A stretch of 64,000 nucleotides of DNA from Phytophthora colocasiae (taxonomy: Eukaryota; Oomycota; Peronosporomycetes; Peronosporales; Peronosporaceae). The position numbers were made by a program, and so were the translations under genes. Below, one piece after another: positions 35,732 to 46,300 of this stretch (position 1 is the stretch's first letter; the number at the start of each line of letters is the position of its first letter). The DNA lies in contig JAGKQI010000090.1 of the NCBI GenBank assembly GCA_018806915.1, positions 2,852,001-2,916,000 of the forward strand. Direction: 5' to 3'. Below the pieces are notes generated by a model that saw nothing but the letters and a program-made list of their open reading frames with translations, had not been told where the DNA came from and searched no databases.

Positions 35732-35894
35732 TGTAACGGGGCGGTGCTTCTTGTATTATATAACTCTGGGTTGGTTTAGAAGGTGGTGGCGGCCTTGGAG
35801 CCGCCACAGCCACCAACCTATAGCTAGCAGAGATTGGCCGCGGTTCAACCAATCGAACCGCGGCGTGTGACGGGTATAGTGAAAGCCCGTCACA
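35732..35894 (-). repeat. 3' LTR of gypsy B
   Basis: 163 bases, TGTAACGG to CCCGTCACA, identical to 42580-42742. It contains three inverted repeats in a row: about 35782-35814, 35837-35864 (gccgcggttc / gaaccgcggc) and 35866-35894 (TGTGACGGG / CCCGTCACA). Confidence 0.9.
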
Positions 35895-35974
35895 CCACCC
35901 CCTATCTAAAATAAAAGCTACATATAGAAATCTAAGGAAGCCCGACATTCGAGAATCGTCGGGGAGAAAGCAGA

Positions 35975-36943
35975 ATGACGGACAGCACGCGCGATGCAGT
36001 GATCGCTGCACGGCAAGCAGAGGGGATCGACACGTACGAGAGGGTCTTGGGGAGGTGGACGCTGCACGACTGCAGTGGCTTTGAGGACGGCCTGAACGAT
36101 GGTGAGATGGTGGAGCTGTTCCGACGCTGGCGGGCCACCCGGAGCAAACCAGACGCGGCCAGTGGCCGCGTCACCGAGCGTTCACTTGACTGTGCGTGGA
36201 CGGCTTTCGTTGAACGCTGGAATACTGAGGGTGCGGATGCCTTTCAGCGCAAGCTAGCGCGACGCGAGGAGCAGCACTCGCGTCTGTCCGTTCGAGCTTT
36301 AGCTGACCAGATCTGCAACCTGTCGTGGATGGCAGACCGTGACTGTTGTTACGTCCACTTCAAGCAGCGTTGTACGAGTTGTAGTGGAAACAGCGTGCAG
36401 CAGCCAGATGTAACGCGCTGGGAAGACATCGTTAAGGCAGTTCCTCTCTCTGGCACCGAGCGCAGCGTGATCGGACTGTACGACCGCGCATTATGGGAGG
36501 CTAGGCGCGGTGGCCCATCGCGCCACGATGAAGTCCCGTCTCATACGCTGCAACAGCATCTGGAACATCGACCAGAAGTACAGCGCGCGGTTCCCAGCTA
36601 TCCTCAAGTGGACCGAGCCATCGCACCAGGTACTGGCGGTGCAGCGGTGGGTCACCATCGCGACGCCGAGCGTCGCGACTTCGATGCAGTGGACGCGCGC
36701 GATCGTCATCATGAGCCAATATACCCTCGACAATATGTCGAATATTACCACCCCCGTCAACAAGTGGAGCGGGACCATCGCGCTGGAATGGAGGAACGGG
36801 ACCGCTGGGAGGACGCTGCGATGGCGCGGCGTCTCGATCGAATGGAGCGCCGGCTGCGGGACTTGGAACGGGAGAACGGCGAGCTCCGTCATCAGCTGCC
36901 TCAGCAGTGGGCGCCGCGCCGCGCGGCGCCGGACTATCGCTAG
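35975..36943 (+). CDS. Antisense ORF of gypsy B, 322 residues, unknown function
   Basis: An ATG at 35975 opens 322 residues on the strand opposite to pol. About 170 residues lie beyond the pol frame, in what would be the 3' untranslated region; the rest overlaps the chromodomain region in antisense. The first part has ordinary globular composition (WTLHDCSGFEDGLNDGEMV). A C-x2-H-x4-C-x2-C cluster near residues 128-139 could bind zinc. The C-terminus (about 255-310) is a likely coiled coil rich in Arg/Glu (DRMERRLRDLERENGELRHQ). I do not know the family. Antisense extra ORFs are known in some plant gypsy lineages, which is only an analogy. Confidence 0.5.
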   Translation: MTDSTRDAVIAARQAEGIDTYERVLGRWTLHDCSGFEDGLNDGEMVELFRRWRATRSKPDAASGRVTERSLDCAWTAFVERWNTEGADAFQRKLARREEQHSRLSVRALADQICNLSWMADRDCCYVHFKQRCTSCSGNSVQQPDVTRWEDIVKAVPLSGTERSVIGLYDRALWEARRGGPSRHDEVPSHTLQQHLEHRPEVQRAVPSYPQVDRAIAPGTGGAAVGHHRDAERRDFDAVDARDRHHEPIYPRQYVEYYHPRQQVERDHRAGMEERDRWEDAAMARRLDRMERRLRDLERENGELRHQLPQQWAPRRAAPDYR

Positions 36944-39574
36944 GAAGCGAAGCGGGTTCATAGCGGCGGAGTCGGCCAACGTAGAAGGTAGGGTGTAGCC
37001 GCAGGGTACTAGGCAACTGCTGTAGGCGTCCCCTAATACCTTGAGCACCTTGAATGGTCCGATATACCTCGGGGCGAGCTTGTTTGCACCAAGATTTGTC
37101 ACTAGTGTCGGCGCTATCCCATTGGTGGATAATAGAACGCGATCCCCAACGTGGAATGTCTCCATGTTCTTTCTCCCTCTGCGGTCGGCATTCTCCTTCT
37201 GGCGATCGACGGCCGCAGCAATCGCATCGCGGACGTAGCGGACAATGGACTCGCGCTGTCGCACGAACTCATGGACAGCCGCAGCGTCGCTTCGCTGCGG
37301 CGCTGCGTTGGGCGCAAAGTTTGCTGGCGGAGGATCAGTAGGCGCGACCGGATCGGGAGCAGTGTGAAGCTCAGCTGCGCGCCGCGGACGCGGGTTGATT
37401 AGCGTCCGACTGGTCCAAGCGGCAACGTCCCGTGGAAAAGCAGTCACCGCTCGCGCGGCAGCCCGTGTAAGAGGACGCTGGCTTGGGATCCGCGTGGAAG
37501 ACCTCGTGCTCACCACGTTCACATCCGTGTCAGCGGCCATCTCATGCGTCGCGACGGGGGCACCACCAGTGGGGGTGGGAGTCGTAGCGTCGTCATTCTC
37601 GGACAGTTGAACTGGAAGGGGGCGCTCCAGCCCAAGGAGCGCCGGAACGCGCGGATGACGGCCGAAGTTTACGAAGAACGGCGTCAAGCCAGTTGACGCG
37701 TGCGCGGCATTATTGATGGCGAACTCCACCATCGGCAGGAAAGAGCTCCATGACTTGAACGACGTGGCGTAACTCCTCAGCACGTCTTCAACAACCCGAT
37801 TAACACGTTCGGTCTGGCCATCGGTCTCAGGATGCGACGCGGTGGACATCGCCAACCGCGTCCCGACAAGTTTGAAGAGTTCCGTCCAGAAAGCAGCAGT
37901 AAAACGTGGGTCACCATCAGATACAATTGAGGACGGAAGTCCATGGTGGCGATACACTGTGTCTAGAAACAGCGCCGCCGACTGAGACGCGGTGATCGAA
38001 GACGCCACGGGAGCAAGATGGACCATCTTGCTAAATCGGTCGACGAAAACAAGTATGCCTGTACGGCCCTGAGCGTCTCGCGGCAGACCAAAGACGAAAT
38101 CCATGCTGACCGATGTCCACGGACCCGTCGCGACTGGAAGGGGTCGAAGCGGAGCTCGCTTCGACGGCGACGGTTTGACGCGCTGGCACGCTTCACAGGA
38201 GCGGACCCACTTGCGAACCCACTTGTACATGTGTGGCCAGTAAAAGTCGCGCGATAGTGACGCGAATGTTTTCTCGCGTCCGAGGTGGCCGCCGCTCGGC
38301 GTGTCATGGAACTCGTGAATCAGCCGAGCTCGGAGATCGTCGTCCAGAGGAACGACGATGCGCGGGGGGTCTTCACGGTCGACGCGGTACGTGAGCAACT
38401 CCCCGTCCAGCGCGTAGCGATCGACGCGGGAGCGGCCGCGTGGAGACAGCTTGCGCTTCGACGCGACACCAGGGTCGCGCAGGAACTGGATCAGCTCCAA
38501 GCAGGGCGCGTCCTCCTTGTACGCGTCCACGATCAAGTCGTGGAGCGGACTGGTCGCTGCAACCTCAACAGCAGCGACGTCTTCGGCAGTGCAGACAGCG
38601 CATTCATCGTCATCCTCGTCGCCAACTGCGTGGCGACCGCGCGGCACGTAATCCGGCCTGCGTGAAAGCGCGTCGGCGAGGATGTTGGACTTGCCCGGTT
38701 TGTAATGCACGACGAAATTGTACTCGGAGAAGAGCGACAACCAGCGCGCCATGCGCTGGGACAAGTGGGGGCTCTTCGTCGCTGTCCTCAGCGACGCGTG
38801 ATCTGTGTAGATTGCGAAGGTCTTCTCACCGAGGAGATACACACGGAACTTGATGAGTGCGTAGCGCATGGCAAGCAGCTCTTTATCATGAACCGGATAA
38901 TTCCGTTCCGCCTGCTTCAGTTGGCGCGACTGGTAACTCACCACTCGCTCGCGACCCTCGTCGTCAAACTGCATCAAGGCACAGCCGATCGCGAAGTCGC
39001 TCGCGTCGCACACAACGTGGAACGGCTTTGAGTGATCTGGAAGCATCAAGACGGGCGCGGTTGACAAACTCGTCTTCACCGCGTCGAAGGCTGTTTGGTG
39101 CTCGGGGCGCCATGACCACATGGCGTCTGCCTTCAGGAGTTGAGACAGCGGTTGGATCGTCAGCGCGAAGTTCTTCGAGTAATTGTGGAGATACGTCGCG
39201 AGCCCCAACCACTGACGGAGCTGCTTCTGGTCCTGCGGCACGGGCCAAGCGCAGATGGCTTCAATCTTCTCGGGGTCAGCACGGACACCTTCCCTGCTGA
39301 CGTAGCTCCCGAGCACTGGGATCTCGGGAGCGCAGAAGATACACTTCTTCAAGTTGGCGTACAGCTTGTTCTCTCGCATCACTTGGAACACCTGCCGCAG
39401 GTGTTGCAGATGCATCTCGACGTCCGTCAAGCCCCGTTCAGCACGGCTGTGGATGAAAATGTCATCAAAGTAGCTGGGCGCGAAGTCCCGGTACGGGCGG
39501 AGCAAGTTTGACACCATGCGGTTGAAGGTGGCAGGGGCGTTCTTGAGCCCTGTGGCATCACAAGCCATTCCCAA
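36491..39574 (-). pseudogene. gypsy B pol: RT (C-terminal part), RNase H, integrase
   Basis: A 1027-residue frame with the RT active site YFDD (SYFDDIFIHS), RNase H (VVCDASDFAIGC, YTDHASL), an integrase zinc region (HLGREKTF, CEACQ) and the DDE core (MDFVFGLP, SDGDPRFT, DGQTERVNR). Near 37016 the true reading frame shifts: the conserved C-terminal block (LRLHPTFYVGRLRRYEP) and the chromodomain (YLVRWLGPLEDSWEP) are in 37016-36501. Upstream the RT start lies in two other frames (39777-39427 and 40676-39651). At least three frame breaks therefore separate the polyprotein. Confidence 0.85.
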
Positions 39575-39650
39575 AGCATTCCACTGGGCGTGCTGACCGC
39601 GGTCAGCGGTACGTCATCCTCCCGCATCAAGATCTGATAGAAGCCGTCCA

Positions 39651-40676
39651 TCAGATCGATCGCACTGTATTTGGTACTCCCCGACATGGTGTCGAGCACC
39701 ATGTCTTTCCGCGGATCGGCGTCTGCGCCGGGATGGTGGCATCGTTGAGCTTGTTGAAGGCGTGGACGATCCGCCATCCACCGGTTGCTTTCTTCACGCA
39801 GAACGTCGGACTGGAGTGCGGGGACAGACTCTCACGGACGTGGCCGGCTTGCCGGCGACCCTCGAAGAAGGTGTCGATTGCTTCGACTTGATCACGGGGA
39901 AGCGGCCATTGCCTCGTCACGCAGTATTTTGCGCCAGGCACGAGGTCGATCTCGTGCCGAACTCCACGGTCCGGTGGAAGGACGGCTGGCACCTTGTCAG
40001 GGAAGATGTCGATGAACTCGCGAACCAGCGGAGCAACCGAGTTACCAGTGGCTTCGAGTGCTGGTAACGACTGGGCCAAGTAGCGAGCCTCGCGAGCGGA
40101 CTTAGGCTCAGCGCCTTTCGGGCGTTCCCGGGTATTGGGCGCTGGGTCACCAGCATCTACATCGACAGCCGCGATCGTCGCGGTGTTGTCCGCGACGATC
40201 ATGCAAACCTGCTCGATCTCGCCATGTTTCAAGTCGCGGAGAAAGTGTTTCCAAGACAGGCCAGGCAACTTGGTGATCTCAGACGCATCGCACGGCGGGC
40301 GTGCGACCTCGACATTGTGCATTCGCGGGATCGATGCCGCGTCGTCCCCAATCAGAACGGAGATAACCTCGGAGTCAGACGCGTCTGACTCATTCGGAGG
40401 AGTGCGGGGTCGCCGGGGCTGGCGGCGACCGCGGCGACGGACTGGCCGGGTGAACTCTTCCGTAGCAGGCAGTGGGAGACCACGCTCGACCAGGTCTGCT
40501 GCACTCAGACGCCGAGACACGACATCGGCGTCGACTCTATCAGGGAGCCCCTGCTCAACCACATGCGGGAGCCCCTGCTCGACCGCTCGTGGGAGACCAC
40601 GCTCAACCACATCTTCTTGTTCATCGTCAACGGAGAGCCGCTGCTCGTCCGTGCGTGGGAACCCCTGTTCGACCAC
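39651..40676 (-). pseudogene. gypsy B pol: RT N-terminal part with repeat-bearing linker
   Basis: Residues toward the C-terminus match the start of gypsy RT (VPAVLPPDRGVRHEIDL, FCVKKATGGWRIVHAFNKLND). The N-terminal third is made of degenerate VVEQGLP-type repeats between protease and RT. The frame is lost near 39720 and RT continues elsewhere. Confidence 0.75.
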
Positions 40677-40870
40677 ATTGCTGGCTGTTGCCGAGAGCCG
40701 CTGCTCATCGGGACGTGGGAACCCTGTTCGACCACGGTGGTGTCTGCTGCCGAGAACCGCTGCTCATCGGGACGTGGGAACCCCTCTTCTACCACGGTGT
40801 TGTCTGCTGCCGAGAGCCACTGCTCATCGGGACGTGGGAACTCATGCTCGACCACGTCAGACATGTCTTG
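40633..40870 (-). repeat. Coding minisatellite in gypsy B, about four 60-base units
   Basis: Units start at about 40633, 40693, 40752 and 40812. Each contains gctgctcatcgggacgtggg or a close variant. The unit starting at 40693 is 59 rather than 60 bases, which shifts the frame inside the array. On the minus strand each unit encodes about 20 residues of the VVEQGFPRPDEQRLSAAD type. Confidence 0.8.
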
Positions 40871-41026
40871 AGTCACCTGCTCCAAGACCTGCACACGTCA
40901 CAGGCTCGCGAGCACCCGAAGGGCCATCGCTCACTTCGGATACAACGGGAGTCATGGATTCGGGGTCCATGACTGCAACGTGTGGCCATCGATTGGGCGT
41001 CCCGCATAGGGATGCCAATACCGCAT

Positions 41027-41452
41027 TCACATCAATGTCGCGCGGACGGACAGTTCGAGCCAACCAGTCAATATGAGGCTGGTGACGGGGATGCCGAAGA
41101 CACAGTCGAAGGATCCGGCCAACTCGATCACCAGAAAGTCATCGGACCCATGGAAACCGTCGAACTCGTAAGAGAAGGTGGCCGAACGCCGCGGGACACG
41201 CCGCGGCTTCCCGTCAGCATACTTAACAACCATGTGGCCGGGACCTTCCCGAACTCGCATGTTCGCCGGTAACACCGACAAACTCTCGGCGCGAACGAAG
41301 TTGTTCGTCGCGCCTGAATCCAGCAGGGCGCGAAGCGTCCGCTTCGCGCCATTGACGTGGATACTGAGGATGATCAGTCTCAGGTCACTGCCGGAGGTGG
41401 TGGCAAAGAATTGTGCATGAAGCACGTGGGGGCTAGGAGGAGGATCTGCCAC
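41027..41452 (-). pseudogene. gypsy B aspartic protease
   Basis: A 141-residue frame with the retroviral-type active site ALLDSGATNNFV and a downstream DCVFGIP block. It is separate from the gag frame upstream and the RT frame downstream, so either frameshifting or mutation is needed for one polyprotein. Confidence 0.75.
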
Positions 41453-41496
41453 CAGAGATCCGTCGTCCTCATCATACCCAGTAGGGCGCCCCGCAC

Positions 41497-42546
41497 CTAC
41501 TGGTCGTCGCCGTTTTTTGGGATGGTGACTGTATCATCAGCAACGTTGGCGACAACGTGTGCCAAGACCGGAGCAGGAGCGCGGCACACAGCCGCGCGAT
41601 GTCCGAATTTGCGACAGCGAAAGCATCGGAGAGGGCGTGAACCGCGGCCAGATACCGGAGCCGGGCGAGTAGATGTCGTCGGCGAGTTGTCGCGCCGATG
41701 GCCACGGTAATCCTGGATGGCGTCAATCTCCATCGGCTCGGGCTCCGTGGCAGGAGGCCTGACGAGAGAGAACGCCTCGGAGGCGGACACGCTGTAGTCC
41801 TCGCGCAGCGCCGTCTCAAACGCTTCCTCCAGCGAGTCGGGCGTCTTTCGTGTCAAATAGAAGCGCTGATAACCAGCGTTCATACCAGAGATGAAGACAT
41901 GGACTTGAGTCGCCATGTCCACCGGCTTCGTCGTGATGCACGACACCAAGTGACGAGCCCGTTGAATGTACTCGAGCATGGACATCCGACCCTGCTTCAG
42001 CGACAGGAACGCCGAGCGCTGAACCCGTTCGTCTTGAGGGGGCTCAAAAGCCAGGCGGAGATCGCTCTTCAGCGATTCCATCGTCGAAAAGCAGGAGGCG
42101 TCGGCAACAAGCTTGCCGAGCGCCCACTCCTTGGCCTTCCCCGTTAACTTGGACAAAAGGAACCGGGTACGAGCGAACTCGGTAGACAGCTGCCGAGCTT
42201 CGATCGCGATGTCGATCTCACAGAACCAGCGGTTCAGCTGGAGGCGAGCGGCGCCATCGCCGCTGTAGCAGGAGACATCGAGTTTCACGATGTCAGTCTT
42301 GTTCTTGGTCGGCGTGGGAGTCGTCGCACCCTGACGCAGGTCAGCGAGCTCACGCGCCATGAACTCGTGAGCAGCCAGTCGTTGATCTTCTTCCGTTCCG
42401 GCAGTCAGCAAGGTCTTGATGACTCCTTCTCCGGACACCGCGGCAAGACGGTGTAGCGCCTCCCACTCGAAGGCGGACAAGTGGGGGAAGCTGGCATGCT
42501 CGAGGGCAGCACCAGCCCCTTCGGTGAAATAGGAAGCGTCATTCAT
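41497..42546 (-). CDS. gypsy B gag
   Basis: 349 residues from an ATG at 42546, 34 bases inside the 5' LTR edge. It has a helical retrotransposon-gag core (residues about 110-210) and a perfect CCHC zinc knuckle, CFRCRKFGHRAAVC, near the C-terminus. It is intact, unlike the rest of the element. Confidence 0.85.
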   Translation of the reverse strand: MNDASYFTEGAGAALEHASFPHLSAFEWEALHRLAAVSGEGVIKTLLTAGTEEDQRLAAHEFMARELADLRQGATTPTPTKNKTDIVKLDVSCYSGDGAARLQLNRWFCEIDIAIEARQLSTEFARTRFLLSKLTGKAKEWALGKLVADASCFSTMESLKSDLRLAFEPPQDERVQRSAFLSLKQGRMSMLEYIQRARHLVSCITTKPVDMATQVHVFISGMNAGYQRFYLTRKTPDSLEEAFETALREDYSVSASEAFSLVRPPATEPEPMEIDAIQDYRGHRRDNSPTTSTRPAPVSGRGSRPLRCFRCRKFGHRAAVCRAPAPVLAHVVANVADDTVTIPKNGDDQ

Positions 42547-42579
42547 GGTCGTGTGGACGGACTACAAAGTGCTACCAGA

Positions 42580-42742
42580 TGTAACGGGGCGGTGCTTCTT
42601 GTATTATATAACTCTGGGTTGGTTTAGAAGGTGGTGGCGGCCTTGGAGCCGCCACAGCCACCAACCTATAGCTAGCAGAGATTGGCCGCGGTTCAACCAA
42701 TCGAACCGCGGCGTGTGACGGGTATAGTGAAAGCCCGTCACA
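42580..42742 (-). repeat. 5' LTR of gypsy B
   Basis: Identical to 35732-35894, with the same three hairpins. Just inside it, on the minus strand, tctggtagcactttgtag is a possible tRNA primer site. Confidence 0.9.
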
Positions 42743-42747
42743 ACCAA

Positions 42748-43375
42748 GGAAAATGGTTCGGGCGCTGCAAGTACTCGGAAGCCTCCTCGCGATGGGTGTT
42801 TGGTATGCAAGGGCCCTCACTGGGTTCGAGATTGCCCAACCGCGACCGCGGAGCAAAAGGCCAATGTGGGGAAGTTAATGAAGGAGAAACGGAATCGCCC
42901 GCAGGGCGTCAAGAGGGTCACTACTGAAGGTGAACTCGAGTTCCGTAACGCGATTGTGAACGGTGTGATGGAAGTACCGTTCTGCCCGGACACAGGTTCG
43001 GACGTTAACATTATAGGTCGGCCGGTGATGGCTGAGTTACGCAACTTGATGCCCGAGCTGCCTACTGTGGCAATTGAACCACCTCTGGAAGTTGTTGCAG
43101 CCGGCGGAAACTCGATGTTGTGTCATGAGAAGGTCCTGATAGACATAGAGATTGTGACAGCAGCAGGACCGTTGCATCTAGATGCCATCGAGTGTTTGGT
43201 GCTTGTCGCACCCGAGGAAGAGCTGTTATTGGGAAAAACGACATTGCAATCAATCGGGGTAGACCTCGATGGGGTGTTTGCCCAATTGGCACAACAACAT
43301 ATCGATACCGCCGACCTTGAGGCAGATGACATACCCAGCGACGACTTGATGTGCTGGGGCTGCCGACGGCAGTGA
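42748..43375 (+). pseudogene. gypsy A gag 3' end and aspartic protease
   Basis: Continues the gag frame after the gypsy B insertion: a zinc-knuckle-like CLVCKGPHWVRDC, a basic linker, then the protease active site FCPDTGSDVNIIGRP. It ends at 43375. Pol follows at 43389 in another frame, so a shift near 43350 is needed to join them. Confidence 0.8.
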
Positions 43376-43388
43376 AGTTGATGTCCTG

Positions 43389-46300
43389 TTGCAAAGCATG
43401 GTTGATGAGGCCATTGATGCCGGATTTGAACCAAACCTATCAGCCGAACTACGAGACTTGGTGACCAGCTATTCGGACGTTTTTCGAGTGAACCTTGGTC
43501 GCGATGAAGCTGCCGATGTTCAGCCTCTTGAGGTGCGTCTTCAAGACGGCGCACAACCGTACCGTAGTGGTGTCCGGCGATATCCCGAGGCTCAGCGACA
43601 GTTCCTTCGGGAATATGTGCGGGAGCTTGAAGAAGCAGGTTTAATTCATCGCAACACTCAAAGTCGCTGGGCGTGTCCGGCACTACCGGTGGCGAAGCGG
43701 GGCACGGATGAGTTTCGCATTACCATTGATTACCGACCCGTTAACCGTCTTACGGTGCCATTGGCGGGTGCATCGCCGAATCTGGCAGTCGTGACGGAGT
43801 CCGTACGTGGGTCTTACGGTTTCGGAGCTTTTGATTTTCACAAAGGTTTCTGGCAGATGCCTCTGCATTCGAATAGCAGAGAGATGTTCAGTTTTGTGAC
43901 AGAGGATGGAGTTTTCACGCCAACTCGCGTACCTCAAGGCGCTAGTGATTCGGCAGTACACTTCCAGGCTCAGATGAACGAAGTGCTGAGGGACCTATTG
44001 TTCCGGAGTGTACTGGTGTGGATAGATGATGTGCTATTGTTTGCACGCACTGCAAGTGAATATCTCGAGAATCTGACGAACTTTTTCGGTATTCTACGCC
44101 AGCGGAAGTTAAAGCTAAACGCTCGCAAGTGCAAACTTTTTGCCAAGCGAGTTAAATGGTGTGGAAAACTGATCGACGGAGAAGGTGTTGAGCATGATCC
44201 CGAGCGGTTGGCTGCGTTGCAGCAGATGCCATTACCCCCCACTGGAGCCGCGCTCCAGCATTTTCTGTGTGCTCTCAATTGGCTGAGAGACTCGATGGTG
44301 GACTACTCACGCATCACATCGCCTCTGCATGAGAAACTGGAGCATGTGATGCAGTCTCGTGGGCGTAGGAAAGCTCAGCTGAGTGGAGCTATACTGGAAT
44401 GGAGTGCCGCAGAGACCGAGGCGTTTCGCGAGACGCTCATGATGGTTGAATGCTCGTGCAAATTAGCGTTTCCGGACAAAGGTGCGACAGTTTGTATGTT
44501 CTCCGATGCCTCGCTCACCGGGTACGCACTGGTATTGACTCAGGTATTGAACTGGCAGGATGGTGTCCCTGTGGAGGAGCAGCAACATGAATTGCTGATA
44601 TGTCGAGGTGGCCTGTTCAAAGGTGCACAGAAAAACTGGTCGATCGTTGAGAAGGAGGGATACCCAATTGTGAAAGCGTGTGGAGATCTAGATTACATGC
44701 TCGTCCGTGAGAAAGGTTTCCACGTGTACTGTGACCACTCGAACCTGATCCAGATCTTTACGCCTGACCGAGAAGTGAAACAACACATCAAGGGAAAGCT
44801 CCAGCGCTGGGCGTTGAAACTAGTGGGTTGCTGGTATGTGATTCATCATATCGCTGGCGAGACCAACCTCTGGGCGGATATAATTTCTCGCTGGGGCCAA
44901 CCTGCGCATCCCGATGCATCTGAGCCGCTAGCAGTTCGTAGAGTGACTACACGATCTGCACAGACTCTCCCAGAGCTCCGTCCGTTGCAGAATGACCAGT
45001 TCACGTGGCCGACGCGGGCTGAGATCGTTCGCGTACAGCAACAGTATCGCGGAAATGAACCTGACAGTGCTGTCACGGTTAGCGATGGGATCGAAGTGGA
45101 CGGGAAGCTGTGGTTACCTTCCGAGGCGAAGAATCTTTTGAAGCGTCTGTTTGTGGTGGCGCATTGTGGCACCCAAGGGCATCGAGGTGTGAACGTGATG
45201 GTGGAGCTTCTGGATCGCCGTTTCGTGTTATTAAACGCCCGCCAAATGGTCACTCGGTTTGTCAACCAGTGCCTCTTATGCAAGCACGTCAAAGGCGGTC
45301 AAGTGATCCAAAGGAACTGGACTGTGGACCGACCAGTGGCTAAACGCAACGAGTGCCTGCATCTCGACTACCTATACCTCGGTGACAGCTACGGTGACAC
45401 TTTGTACGTGTTGGTCCTCAAGGACGAACTTACCCACTACTGCGAACTTGTACCGGCAGATGTAGCGGACAGTCAGACTGCAGTGGCAGCTATTCTTGAT
45501 TGGAACAAACGGTTCGGGGCTCCGGTTTCGTGGATGTCTGACAATGGCTCGCATTTTAAGAACGAAGTGATGGAGCTGTTGGCAGAGCGGCTTGGTGCGA
45601 CTCACCAGTTCGCTCCGGTGTATACGCCGTGGATTAATGGTACCGTCGAGCGAGTGAACCGGGATATTCTTCAAGTCCTGCGTGTTATGCTATTGGAGAG
45701 CTGGCTGGACACCCGCAATTGGGTACATCTACTTCCTATCATTCAGGCGAACCTGAACCACACCCCAGTGTTCTCGCTAGGCAACTGTGCCCCGGTAGAG
45801 CTATTCACCGGCCTACCTGCAGCATCTTGCCTTGATGTTGTGGCTGCACCTACAGAGAGAGTACTACGAAACCTTCCAATGGAGAAGGCTGAGCTACGAG
45901 AGGCTGTCGAGACTCTTCGACAGAGCCTGCACGGAATGCATCGCGTTGTTCGTGACCGCCGTGAGCAGCAACGCGTGGCTGCAATGGCTCGTTCCAAAGG
46001 CACCGTGTGCAATTTCAGTGAAGGGGACTACGTGCTGTGGTCCAGGGTGGACAAGCGTCTGCAGGGTAACAAGTTGCTGGTGCGTTGGGTCGGGCCATTC
46101 CAGGTTGTCAAAGCCCTCCCTCACTCTTTCCTCGTCCGTCATCTACTCACTGGGGCTGAGTATGACGTTCATGGATCAAGGCTGAAGTTCTACTACGATG
46201 CAGACCTCGACGTGACCGCCGAGATCCGTGAGCATGTGTCACTGCAAGGAATTGTTCTAGAAGTCCGAGCCATAGTTGCGCACCGATTCAACACGGCGTC

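Larger units (their letters stand above)
35732..42742 (-). mobile_element. Ty3/gypsy element B nested in gypsy A, opposite orientation
   Basis: Identical 163-base LTRs at 35732-35894 and 42580-42742, target duplication ACCAA (35727-35731 and 42743-42747), and gag, protease, RT-RNase H-integrase and chromodomain on the minus strand. The LTR identity points to a very recent insertion, yet pol is broken in several places. A plus-strand frame of 322 residues at 35975-36943 lies antisense between the chromodomain and the 3' LTR. Confidence 0.92.

Noticed and set aside
36510..36998. Second antisense frame over the gypsy B chromodomain
   Set aside because: Shadow of the pol coding sequence; the longer frame at 35975-36943 explains the region better.
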